DNA of 64,000 nucleotides from the NCBI GenBank assembly GCA_943371425.1, contig CALRUR010000013.1, positions 14,398 through 78,397 on the forward strand. The letters run 5' to 3'. Of the stretch, positions 42,253 to 50,984 are shown piece after piece; the first letter of the stretch is position 1; each line of letters begins with the position of its first letter. The position numbers were made by a program, and so were the translations under genes. This DNA comes from CAJBVG01 sp943371425. Lineage in GTDB: Bacteria > Bacteroidota > Bacteroidia > Sphingobacteriales > Sphingobacteriaceae. The notes beneath the pieces are model-generated. The model saw nothing but the letters and a program-made list of their open reading frames with translations. It did not search any database and was not told the DNA's origin.

Positions 42253-43452
42253 TTAGTTTAAAATAGGAAGTTCAACAAAACCTTGCCCATTGTTTTCTTT
42301 ACTAAAATCGTAATCTTTATAATCTTGCACCACATCGTATAATGTGCCTCTTTCTATTGGATGTCTGCCTACATTATTTATAAGTTCTACCAACTGTTGA
42401 GTAGTTAATTGTGGGTTTTGTTCCTCAGAACCAGCCATTGAATAAATTTTGGTGGTGTCGTCTATGGTTCCATCAATATCGTCGACCCCAAATGATAAGG
42501 ATAATTGGGCAGTCGACCTGCCAATCATTGGCCAGTAAGCTTTTATGTGTTCAAAATTATCTAAGAATATTCTTGCCACTGCGTAATTTTTTAAATCCTC
42601 AATTACGGTAGTTTCCGGAACGTTCGACATTTCATTGTCTTTGTTTCTAAATTTTAAGGGGATAAAGGTGTTGAAACCCCCAGTTCTGTCTTGCAGTTCA
42701 CGTAACCTGTTCATATGATCCACTCGGTGAGTATAATTCTCTATATGACCGTATAACATGGTGCAATTAGATTTCAACCCAAGGTTATGTGCTGTTTCAT
42801 GTATTTCTAACCACTGTGCAGTGGTTGCTTTGTCGCCGCATATCTCGGCACGCAATACTTCGTCGAAAATTTCGGCACCACCACCGGGTATAGAATCTAA
42901 GCCTGCTTCCATCATTATTTTTAATCCCTCCTCTACACTCACTTTTGCTTTACGGAACATATATTCATATTCAACAGCGGTAAAAGCTTTAATGTGTAGG
43001 TTCGGACTAATTTCTTTTATTGATTTAAATAAATCGCAGAAAAATTCGAGTGTTAATTTGGGGTGTACTCCGCCAACTATGTGAACTTCTGTAACAGGTT
43101 TATCTTTGTATGATCTTATAATGTCGAGCATTTGCTCTTTGCTAAGCACCCACCCTTCATCTGCTTGTTTGAGTAAACGCGAGTAAGAGCAGAATTTACA
43201 TGTAAAAACACAAATATTAGTAGGTTCTATGTGGAAATTGCGATTAAAGTATGTAAAATCACCATTTTTTTCTTCTCGAATATAGTTTGCTAATATTCCT
43301 ACATATGATAGTTCTGGGTGCTCATACAAATAGATAGCATCTTCTATACTAATTCGCTGTTTATTAAGCACTTTCGTTGCTATTTCTAAGTCTTTACCAA
43401 CTAATTTATTCGTCTCTATTAATAATTCAAGTGATTTTGATTCGCGGTTCAT
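42253..43452 (-). CDS. mqnE: aminofutalosine synthase, radical SAM enzyme
   Basis: It has 399 residues. The radical-SAM cluster motif CVFTCKFC gives Cys81, Cys85 and Cys88. The block DSIPGGGAEIFDEVLRAEIC, then MLYGHIENYTHRVDHMNRLRELQDRTGGFNTFIPL, fits MqnE; MqnC is the nearest alternative. It makes aminofutalosine from the MqnA product. It leads the operon mqnE, phosphatase, mqnA. Confidence 0.9.
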   Translation of the reverse strand: MNRESKSLELLIETNKLVGKDLEIATKVLNKQRISIEDAIYLYEHPELSYVGILANYIREEKNGDFTYFNRNFHIEPTNICVFTCKFCSYSRLLKQADEGWVLSKEQMLDIIRSYKDKPVTEVHIVGGVHPKLTLEFFCDLFKSIKEISPNLHIKAFTAVEYEYMFRKAKVSVEEGLKIMMEAGLDSIPGGGAEIFDEVLRAEICGDKATTAQWLEIHETAHNLGLKSNCTMLYGHIENYTHRVDHMNRLRELQDRTGGFNTFIPLKFRNKDNEMSNVPETTVIEDLKNYAVARIFLDNFEHIKAYWPMIGRSTAQLSLSFGVDDIDGTIDDTTKIYSMAGSEEQNPQLTTQQLVELINNVGRHPIERGTLYDVVQDYKDYDFSKENNGQGFVELPILN

Positions 43453-43570
43453 GTTACAAATGTATATGTTTCAACAACATTTACCTAACAGAAAGGTTTT
43501 TGGGGATAAAATGTGAGGAAATAATTGTTACATTTATGCTTAGTTAACAATTAATTAATATACATATCTT

Positions 43571-43578
43571 TATATTTG
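43571..43578 (+). promoter_or_regulatory. -7-like box upstream of the cupredoxin/Calx-beta gene
   Basis: TATATTTG matches TAnnTTTG, 36 bases before the ATG. No clear TTTG lies 19-20 bases further upstream, so the promoter call is tentative. Confidence 0.45.
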
Positions 43579-43614
43579 CTTGTTATAATATTGTAAATAA
43601 TTTAAAAAATAAAT

Positions 43615-46600
43615 ATGATCAAAAATCTACTCACGAAAGCAATTTTCGTATTCGGCTTATTAGCTAGTACGATGAGTTTTGCGCAGAGTACCTTCACCAT
43701 CAACGTTGGCGATGGAGGTAATCTTTACGTTCCAGCAAACGTTACATGTACTGTTGGCGACACAATTAGTTTTGTTTGGGTAAGTGGTTTCCACCCTACT
43801 CAATCGTTAAACGGAACCACTATTCCATTAGTTAACATGGATGGTTCTGGAGGTATTAACTCTGTATACAAAATTAAAATGTTAGCTGCAGGTACAGTTC
43901 CTTATGAGTGTACGGCACACGGGGGTATGACAGGTATTATTACTGTAAATGCTCCAGTTTCTAATACACCTGTAATTACAGAAAATTTCTCATACACTAT
44001 TAACGATACATTATCTAATATTGTAGGAGCTGGTTGGACATCAATTGCTACAGTTTCTAACGTGAATAAAATTCCTGTAGTTGCTGGTTTAACTTATCCA
44101 AACTCTACAATGAGTAATGTAGGTAATGCAGTATTAATTAAAAATACCGGTCAGGATATGGGTAAAGCATTTACAGGAACAAATGTTCGTTCTGGTAATG
44201 TTTATGCTTCATTCTTGATGAATGTTTCAGCAGCATCAGCTGCGGGCGATTATTTCTTCGCTTTATTAGATTCGGCTTTAAGTGGTACAAACTATAGAGC
44301 AAGAACTTTTATTAAAACTTCTGGTACTGGTTACCGAATTGGTGTTTCTAAAAGTGGCAATGCTGCTGCTGCTGGTTATAACCCAACAGATTTAACTTTT
44401 GGTACTACTTATCAAGTGGTTATTAAATATGCTATTATTTCTGGAACGGCTAACGACTCGGTTAAAATATTTGTAAACCCAACATTAGGCGGAGCGGAAC
44501 CTACTGCAACCGCATCTGCTGTAACTACAGAAAACGATATTACTATTAGCAGTACCGTTGGTTTAGGAGCGGTAGCGTTAAGACAAGGTGGATCTACTAC
44601 TGGTGCTACGTTAACTTTTGACGGATTATTAGTGGGAAGAACTTGGGCATCTGTAACTCCATTTGCTGCAGTTAACCCATCTGTTAAATTTAATCCTACA
44701 ACTTTAACTGTAAATGAAAACGCTGGTACAGCAACTGTTACATTAAATGTTACCAACCCAAATGCAAATGCAACGAGTGTAACTGTAAACATTAAAGGTG
44801 GAACAGCAACTGCTGCTTCAGATTATACTTTTACTTCACAAACGGTTACTTTCCCAGCAAATAGCACCAATGCACAATCATTTACCTTCCCAATTATAGA
44901 TGATGCTACTCAAGAAATTGACGAAACTATTGAGTTAGTATTAAGAAACACAACAAACTCTGCATCAATAGAAGCAGACTCTACATTAACTATTACAATT
45001 CCTGCGAACGACATTACTAACCCAGTTGTTAATTTTGTTGCTCCATACTCTGTTACTACAGCAGAAGGTGCTCAACAATTATTTAGTTTAGCTATTACTA
45101 GTTCAAACTCAAACTCAACTAGTGTTAAAGTTTTTGTTAAATCTACTTCTACTGCAAGTGCTGCAGATTATACAGGTGTAAGCGCATCTGGTTTAAGCAT
45201 TACTTTCCCAGGTGGATCTAGTACTAACCAAACAGAAGGTATTAACATTGTTGACGATGTTTTAGCAGAATCTGCGGAAACTGTTGTTTTGGTGTTAAGA
45301 GACCCAACTAATAGTGCTACAATTGGTGCCGATTCAATTATTACGATTTCTATTCCACAAAATGATCAACCATTGGTTGCTCATTTCATAGGTACTTCTG
45401 CAAATGTAAATGAGAATGCAGGTACTGCTTCTGTTTCTGTAATGGCAATGGGAATGAACACCAACGGTGCTACAAGTTTTGACGTAGTAGTTAAAAGTGG
45501 TTCAGCTTCTGCTGGAAACGATTATACTTATACTTCTTCTACTATTACCATCCCTGGTGGTAAAGATTCTACAGTAGTGTTAAACATTCCTGTAATAGAT
45601 GATTCGGTGTTTGAAGGTGATGAAAACATTGTTTTTGCTTTAAGAAACATTACAAATGGTGGTAATATTAGCACCGATTCTGTGTTTACTTTAACTATTA
45701 AAGACAACGAAGTTCCTTTCAAAAACATCTCTGCATTAAAAGTAAATGATAACAACGGTGTTTCTGTATTAAAAGATTCATCAGTTTATATTAAAGGAAT
45801 TGTTTACGGTGTAGACATGCAAGGATCTCCAACTAGCTTACAGTATACTTTAATAGACCCAACAGGTGGTGTAGGTATTTTTAGAGGTGGTGCAAACAAC
45901 CCTCCTGTAATATCTATCGTTCCTGAAGAAGGTGATTCGATGATTGTTTACGGTAAAGTTGGTGAATTTAATGGCTTAACTCAAGTTAACATGGACTCTA
46001 TCGTTCTTGTTTCTAAAGGAAATGCATTAAAAGCTCCTAAAGTTATTACTTCATTAAATGAATCTACTGAATCTGATTTAGTAAGATTTAACAATGCTCA
46101 AATTATTGATACACTTGCGAATTCAGGGTCGGGTACAACTTTACGTATTGTAAGTGGTACAGATTCTATGGATTTACGTATAGATGCTGATGTGAATTTA
46201 TTCGGACAGCCTTTCCCACAAAAATTTGATATTATTGGTTTAGGTGGTCAGTTTGATAATTCAAATCCAAAAAATTCTGGATACCAATTATTACCAAGAA
46301 GTATTAATGATTTAATTGCAATTGTAACGCCAAACGCAAGTTTAGATTCTGCAACATATTCAGTTTCTGAAGGTGCTGGAACGAAAGTGGTAAAAGTAAA
46401 ATTAAGCAGCCCAGCAACTGATCCTGTAAGTGTAAAACTTACTTTAACCGGTGGTTCTGCAACCTTTACACAAGATTATAACTTTACCAACCCTTCTACG
46501 GTAACTATCCCTACTGGTCAAACAGAAGGATCAGTTACATTCACTATCATTAACGATGCTACTAACGAAAATAACGAGACTATTACCTTTACTTTAAGCG

Positions 46601-46920
46601 ATCCAGCTAATTGTATTTTGGTTACTCCTACTTCTGGTACCATCACTATTATTGATAATGACCCAATAGGTATAAACATAAATAAAGCAATTTATTTAAA
46701 TGTATTCCCTAACCCAGCAAAAGAGAGCATTTCTATTGTTTCTAATGAAACCATTGAAAGCATTTCTATAGTAAACATTATTGGACAAACAATCCTTAAC
46801 TTAAACGAGGTAAACAATGCTGAAACAACAGTTGATGTTGCTAATTTAACTTCTGGTGTTTATAATGTGATTATTACTACCACAAATGGTAGCTCAAGCA
46901 AACGCTTAGTTATCGAATAA
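43615..46920 (+). CDS. T9SS cargo with N-terminal type-1 copper domain and Calx-beta repeats
   Basis: It has 1101 residues. The signal peptide ends at SFAQ. Residues 25-112 form a cupredoxin domain with His60, Cys99, His102 and Met105; the Cys-x2-His-x2-Met spacing is that of amicyanin. About 120-350 is a jelly-roll-like region. Three Calx-beta domains follow (about 352, 468 and 586 onward), then a two-part OB-fold-like region (704-905), a fourth Calx-beta (908-1015) and a type A T9SS sorting domain (LNVFPNPAKESISI, 1027 to the end). The protein should be surface-bound or released. Electron transfer, copper sequestration or Ca2+-stabilised adhesion are possible roles. Confidence 0.88.
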   Translation: MIKNLLTKAIFVFGLLASTMSFAQSTFTINVGDGGNLYVPANVTCTVGDTISFVWVSGFHPTQSLNGTTIPLVNMDGSGGINSVYKIKMLAAGTVPYECTAHGGMTGIITVNAPVSNTPVITENFSYTINDTLSNIVGAGWTSIATVSNVNKIPVVAGLTYPNSTMSNVGNAVLIKNTGQDMGKAFTGTNVRSGNVYASFLMNVSAASAAGDYFFALLDSALSGTNYRARTFIKTSGTGYRIGVSKSGNAAAAGYNPTDLTFGTTYQVVIKYAIISGTANDSVKIFVNPTLGGAEPTATASAVTTENDITISSTVGLGAVALRQGGSTTGATLTFDGLLVGRTWASVTPFAAVNPSVKFNPTTLTVNENAGTATVTLNVTNPNANATSVTVNIKGGTATAASDYTFTSQTVTFPANSTNAQSFTFPIIDDATQEIDETIELVLRNTTNSASIEADSTLTITIPANDITNPVVNFVAPYSVTTAEGAQQLFSLAITSSNSNSTSVKVFVKSTSTASAADYTGVSASGLSITFPGGSSTNQTEGINIVDDVLAESAETVVLVLRDPTNSATIGADSIITISIPQNDQPLVAHFIGTSANVNENAGTASVSVMAMGMNTNGATSFDVVVKSGSASAGNDYTYTSSTITIPGGKDSTVVLNIPVIDDSVFEGDENIVFALRNITNGGNISTDSVFTLTIKDNEVPFKNISALKVNDNNGVSVLKDSSVYIKGIVYGVDMQGSPTSLQYTLIDPTGGVGIFRGGANNPPVISIVPEEGDSMIVYGKVGEFNGLTQVNMDSIVLVSKGNALKAPKVITSLNESTESDLVRFNNAQIIDTLANSGSGTTLRIVSGTDSMDLRIDADVNLFGQPFPQKFDIIGLGGQFDNSNPKNSGYQLLPRSINDLIAIVTPNASLDSATYSVSEGAGTKVVKVKLSSPATDPVSVKLTLTGGSATFTQDYNFTNPSTVTIPTGQTEGSVTFTIINDATNENNETITFTLSDPANCILVTPTSGTITIIDNDPIGININKAIYLNVFPNPAKESISIVSNETIESISIVNIIGQTILNLNEVNNAETTVDVANLTSGVYNVIITTTNGSSSKRLVIE

Positions 46921-46942
46921 TATCAATAAAAAATACTTTTTC

Positions 46943-46979
46943 AAAATCCCGATGCCTCAAAAACATCGGGATTTTTTTT
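46943..46979 (+). terminator. terminator after the cupredoxin/Calx-beta gene
   Basis: A 12-base-pair stem (46943-46954 with 46964-46975) with a CCCGATG/CATCGGG core, followed by a T-run, lies 22 bases after the stop. Confidence 0.92.
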
Positions 46980-47091
46980 GCCCATTTTTAACCGAATATT
47001 CTCTATAATTACTATCAACTAAATATACTATTTTTGTGCTAATTAAAACAATCCAAGTACTTAATACTTATTATTATATACTTATAAAAAA

Positions 47092-48417
47092 ATGTCAATA
47101 GAAATACCAAATTCATCATTCCCCAGAGTAGTAATAGTAGGTGGAGGTTTTGGAGGAATACAATTAGCCAAAAGTTTAAGGGATAAAGAGGTGCAGGTAT
47201 TAATGCTTGATAAGCATAATTACCACACTTTTCAACCTCTTTTATACCAAGTAGCCACGGGCGGTTTAGAGCCAGATTCTATTGCTTTCCCCTTACGTAA
47301 AATTTTCAAACAACATAAAAACATATTTTTTAGGGTAGCCAGTGTGGAATCTGTGCATACTGCAGAGCAAAAGCTAATTACAAATATTGGCGAAATAAAC
47401 TACGATTACTTGGTAATTGCTACGGGTTCTACTACTAATTTCTTTGGAAATGAAATGATAGAAAACCATTCAATGCCGATGAAAAGTATACCGGAGGCCT
47501 TAAATCTTAGAAGTTTAATTTTACAAAGTTTTGAAGAGGCTTTACTTAAAGACAGCATAAACGAGCAAGAAGCTTTAATGAATTTTGTAATAGTTGGCGG
47601 TGGGCCCACAGGGGTAGAAACTGCTGGAGCTTTAGCAGAATTAAAAATGCACGTGTTGCCGAATGATTATCCCGATTTAGATTTGCGTAGAATGCAAATA
47701 AACATGGTGGAAAGTTCCGACCGTGTATTAAGCAGTATGTCTGAACAAGCATCGGAAATGTCGGATAAATTTTTGAAAGAGATGGGTGTAATGATACGTA
47801 CTAATGATGCAGTGGTATCTTACGACGGTCGCAATGCTGTATTAAAAAGTGGAAAGATATTAGAAACTACCAATCTTATTTGGACTGCAGGTGTAAAAGC
47901 TTCTACTTTCCCTGGTTTAGAAAAAGCTGAGTTTGTGAGAGGCGGACGAATAAAAGTGGATGAGTTTAACAAGGTAGATGGATACGATAATATTTATGCC
48001 ATTGGCGACGTGGCAGCAATGATTACTGAGCAATACCCAAATGGTCACCCCGGAGTAGCTCAAGTTGCATTACAACAAGCAAAAAATCTATCGAAAAACT
48101 TCATTAATATTATTAATAATAGAAAGTTAATTCCATTTAAATATTTTGATATGGGTTCTATGGCTACTGTTGGAAGAAACAAAGCTGTAGTTGATTTACC
48201 TTTTATAAGATTCCAAGGTTTTTTTGCATGGTTTGTTTGGATGTTTTTACACCTATTATTTTTAGTTGGTTTTAGAAATAAAATGGTGGTGTTGATAAAT
48301 TGGATTTGGAATTACTTTAGTTACGATAGAGGTACACGCTTAATTATACGCCCTTACCGAAAGAATAAACAAATAATGCAAGACGAACAAGATTTAATAA
48401 TTGATGCAAGACATTAA
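47092..48417 (+). CDS. ndh: type II NADH:quinone oxidoreductase
   Basis: It has 441 residues. The FAD Rossmann motif VVIVGGGFGG (13-22), a second nucleotide motif FVIVGGGPTGVETAGAL (about 165-181) for NADH, and YAIGDVAAM (about 303) mark NDH-2. The C-terminus has the hydrophobic membrane-binding segment WFVWMFLHLLFLVGFRNK. It passes electrons from NADH to menaquinone without pumping protons. It overlaps the HMG-CoA lyase gene by 14 bases. Confidence 0.92.
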   Translation: MSIEIPNSSFPRVVIVGGGFGGIQLAKSLRDKEVQVLMLDKHNYHTFQPLLYQVATGGLEPDSIAFPLRKIFKQHKNIFFRVASVESVHTAEQKLITNIGEINYDYLVIATGSTTNFFGNEMIENHSMPMKSIPEALNLRSLILQSFEEALLKDSINEQEALMNFVIVGGGPTGVETAGALAELKMHVLPNDYPDLDLRRMQINMVESSDRVLSSMSEQASEMSDKFLKEMGVMIRTNDAVVSYDGRNAVLKSGKILETTNLIWTAGVKASTFPGLEKAEFVRGGRIKVDEFNKVDGYDNIYAIGDVAAMITEQYPNGHPGVAQVALQQAKNLSKNFINIINNRKLIPFKYFDMGSMATVGRNKAVVDLPFIRFQGFFAWFVWMFLHLLFLVGFRNKMVVLINWIWNYFSYDRGTRLIIRPYRKNKQIMQDEQDLIIDARH

Positions 48418-49261
48418 AATTATAGAATGCCCCAGAGATGCAATGCAAGGATTGCATCATTTTGTACCTACCGAACAAAAGGTTGAATATATAAACTCCT
48501 TACTCGAAGTTGGTTTTGATACTATCGATTTTGGAAGTTTTGTTTCTGCCAAAGCAATCCCTCAGATGAGAGATACGGCCGAGGTTTTATCAAAATTAAA
48601 TTTAGAAAACACCAAAAGCAAACTCCTTGCAATAATAGCAAATACTAGAGGTGCAGAGGATGCTGTACAATTTGAGGAGATTAATTATTTAGGCTTTCCG
48701 TTTTCTATATCAGAAACTTTTCAGCAACGAAATACGAATTCAAGCATAGAACAATCATTAGTGAGGGTTGAAGAGATTCAACAACTTTGTACCACTAAAA
48801 ACAAAGAATTAGTAGTATACATTTCCATGGGCTTTGGCAACCCTTATGGCGAAGAATGGAGTATAGAAGTTGTTGAAAAATGGACTCGAAAATTAGTAGA
48901 TATGGGTGTAAAAATCCTAGCATTTTCGGATACTATTGGAGTGTCGGATGTAAAAAATATCGACTATTTATTTAGAAACATTGCCCCTTTATTTACCAAT
49001 GTTGAATTTGGTGCCCACTTACATTCTACCCCCGAGGCTCGTTTAGAAAAAATTGCAGCTGCATACAATGCAGGTTGCCGTAGAATAGATTCGGCTATTT
49101 ATGGTTTTGGTGGTTGCCCAATGGCAGGCGATGATTTAACAGGTAATATAGCTACAGAAACAGTGTTTGCTTATTTGCAAGAAAACAATATACCTCTTGA
49201 TATAAATAAGGAAGCCTTTGTAAAATCTATGCAATTAGCCAATAAGGTTTTTTATCCTTAA
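48404..49261 (+). CDS. hydroxymethylglutaryl-CoA lyase
   Basis: TIM-barrel lyase of 285 residues from the ATG at 48404, cleaving HMG-CoA to acetoacetate and acetyl-CoA, the last step of leucine breakdown. It begins IIECPRDAMQGLHHFVPT. FGSFVSAKAIPQM, FGAHLHSTPEA (metal-binding histidines) and YGFGGCPMA, with the catalytic loop Cys, are diagnostic. It shares the TTAA stop overlap with the exonuclease gene. Leucine dehydrogenase at the far end of the window fits the same catabolic route. Confidence 0.9.
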   Translation: MQDIKIIECPRDAMQGLHHFVPTEQKVEYINSLLEVGFDTIDFGSFVSAKAIPQMRDTAEVLSKLNLENTKSKLLAIIANTRGAEDAVQFEEINYLGFPFSISETFQQRNTNSSIEQSLVRVEEIQQLCTTKNKELVVYISMGFGNPYGEEWSIEVVEKWTRKLVDMGVKILAFSDTIGVSDVKNIDYLFRNIAPLFTNVEFGAHLHSTPEARLEKIAAAYNAGCRRIDSAIYGFGGCPMAGDDLTGNIATETVFAYLQENNIPLDINKEAFVKSMQLANKVFYP

Positions 49262-50073
49262 GATTTTTGAAAAGCTCTTAATCTTAATTCCGTTAATTTC
49301 TTTTTGGTATAAAGAGGAAACACTCCATTCATCATCCAATCGTAATAACTTGGCTCTTGCTGAAAAACTTCGTTTACTTTTTTGCCTTTATGTTTACCGA
49401 AATTAAATAGCTCCTCTCCTTTTTCATTATACACCATCGTACCAGCAAAATCTACATTTTTCTGTACTTGTGTAAAGGTATGCAATGCTTCCACATCGTT
49501 TTTTACAGGAACATATACTCGACCTTGTTTATCTTTAAACTCAGTGTCTTTATACTTTTCTAATTGAGATAACAAAACTTCATAAGTAGCACGAATGTCT
49601 GCCTCTGCCGAGTGTGCATTTTCTAATTCTTTATGGCAATAAAATTTGTAGGCAGCTTTTAAAGTTCGTTGCTCCATTTGGTGAAATATGTTTTGCACAT
49701 CTACCAATTTACGCTTACTAATATCGAAATCCACTTCGGCACGTAAAAACTCTTCCATTAAAATTGGTACATCAAACTTATTCGAATTATAACCTGCCAA
49801 ATCGCAATTCTCTAGAAATTGAGCTAAGCCTTTTGCAATCTGTTTAAATGTATGTTCATCTTTAATATCCTCGTCGTAAATACCATGTATTAATGATGAT
49901 TCTATAGGAATAGGAATCTCCGGATTAATTCTTCTGGTTTTAATTTCTTCGGTTCCATCTACATTAATTTTTAAAATAGAAATTTCTACGATGCGATCGC
50001 TCGCTACATTTACTCCTGTAGATTCTATGTCGAAAAATGCTAATGGTTTTTTGAGGTTTAATTTGATGCTCAT
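49258..50073 (-). CDS. DnaQ-like 3'-5' exonuclease
   Basis: It has 271 residues. A DEDDh exonuclease domain occupies about 1-175: Asp15 and Glu17 in FFDIESTG, Asp101 in NSNKFDVPIL, His154 and Asp159 in HSAEADIRAT. The C-terminal 80 residues (FNFGKHKGKKVNEVFQQEPSYYDWMMNG) resemble the extension found in Bacteroidota homologues. Proofreading or RNA/DNA trimming cannot be separated by sequence. Confidence 0.9.
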   Translation of the reverse strand: MSIKLNLKKPLAFFDIESTGVNVASDRIVEISILKINVDGTEEIKTRRINPEIPIPIESSLIHGIYDEDIKDEHTFKQIAKGLAQFLENCDLAGYNSNKFDVPILMEEFLRAEVDFDISKRKLVDVQNIFHQMEQRTLKAAYKFYCHKELENAHSAEADIRATYEVLLSQLEKYKDTEFKDKQGRVYVPVKNDVEALHTFTQVQKNVDFAGTMVYNEKGEELFNFGKHKGKKVNEVFQQEPSYYDWMMNGVFPLYTKKKLTELRLRAFQKS

Positions 50074-50100
50074 ATGTTCAATAAAGCAACAATATAGGAA

Positions 50101-50964
50101 TTATTCTTCAATTAATATTCCCATTTTTCCCATTTGGTAATCGCGGTAAGCCTCCATAATTTCAGTTTCTGAGTTCATAACAAATGGACCTTGTGCAACC
50201 ATTTTTTCGTTTATTGCTTCACCAGATAAGTACAATATGCGAGCATCTTCAATCGCTTCAAGTTCAATGGTATTTCCTTCATTTTCGAAAACCACTGCAT
50301 GATGGTGCTCTGCTTCTCCGTAACCTTTAATTTTAACTTTACCAGATAAAATATAAATCAATGACTCAAATTTTTCAGATACATGTATCGAAATAGAACC
50401 ATTATGTTGCATCTCTAAGGTTGCGACAGAAAGCGGACTTAAGCCATTAATAGGACCTTTTGCGCCATTAACCTCTCCTGCTACTACATTCATTATTACC
50501 TTATCATCATCACTTTTTACCCTCGCTAATTGCTCTGCCTTTAATGGGATGTATAGTGGTTCATCTTTTTTATGTGCACTAGGTATGTTTACCCACAATT
50601 GAATAATTTCTTGCATCCCACCAATTTCGTGTATGTTTTCTGGTGGTCGCTCGCTGTGTATAACCCCCATACCTGCATTCATCCATTGCACACCTCCTTT
50701 CTCTACAATGCTACTGTTTCCTCTACTATCTCTGTGATGTACCGCACCCTCAAAAATAAAGGTAACGGGTGCAAAACCTCTATGTGGATGTGGACCTACG
50801 CCTGCATTTTTGGGCTCTATATGTTTAGGTACCTTTATGTTGGCATGATGTAATAAAATAAAAGGACCGATATGGTCTACATTATTAGTTGGAAATGGTT
50901 GGCGTATTGGAAAACCTCCCATATCATACGGATGTGCGTACAATAACTGTTTAACTTTTTTCAT
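50101..50964 (-). CDS. pirin family protein
   Basis: Bicupin of 287 residues from MKKVKQLLYAHP (50964). The N-terminal cupin has the metal-binding set GVGPHPHRGF and FEGAVHHRDS, with a Glu in the following block (GVIHSE). Some bacterial pirins are quercetin dioxygenases; others act as redox-linked regulators. It follows the histidine kinase gene with a 20-base gap on the same strand. Confidence 0.93.
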   Translation of the reverse strand: MKKVKQLLYAHPYDMGGFPIRQPFPTNNVDHIGPFILLHHANIKVPKHIEPKNAGVGPHPHRGFAPVTFIFEGAVHHRDSRGNSSIVEKGGVQWMNAGMGVIHSERPPENIHEIGGMQEIIQLWVNIPSAHKKDEPLYIPLKAEQLARVKSDDDKVIMNVVAGEVNGAKGPINGLSPLSVATLEMQHNGSISIHVSEKFESLIYILSGKVKIKGYGEAEHHHAVVFENEGNTIELEAIEDARILYLSGEAINEKMVAQGPFVMNSETEIMEAYRDYQMGKMGILIEE

Positions 50965-50984
50965 ATTAATTGTATTATACATGT

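Noticed and set aside
44412..45755. Antisense open frames inside the Calx-beta gene
   Set aside because: Long reverse frames arise here from the repetitive Thr/Ala/Val-rich coding sequence; they lack protein-like order, signals or neighbours.
48401..48403. TTG start for the HMG-CoA lyase
   Set aside because: An ATG follows in the next codon and gives the expected N-terminus, so ATG at 48404 was chosen.
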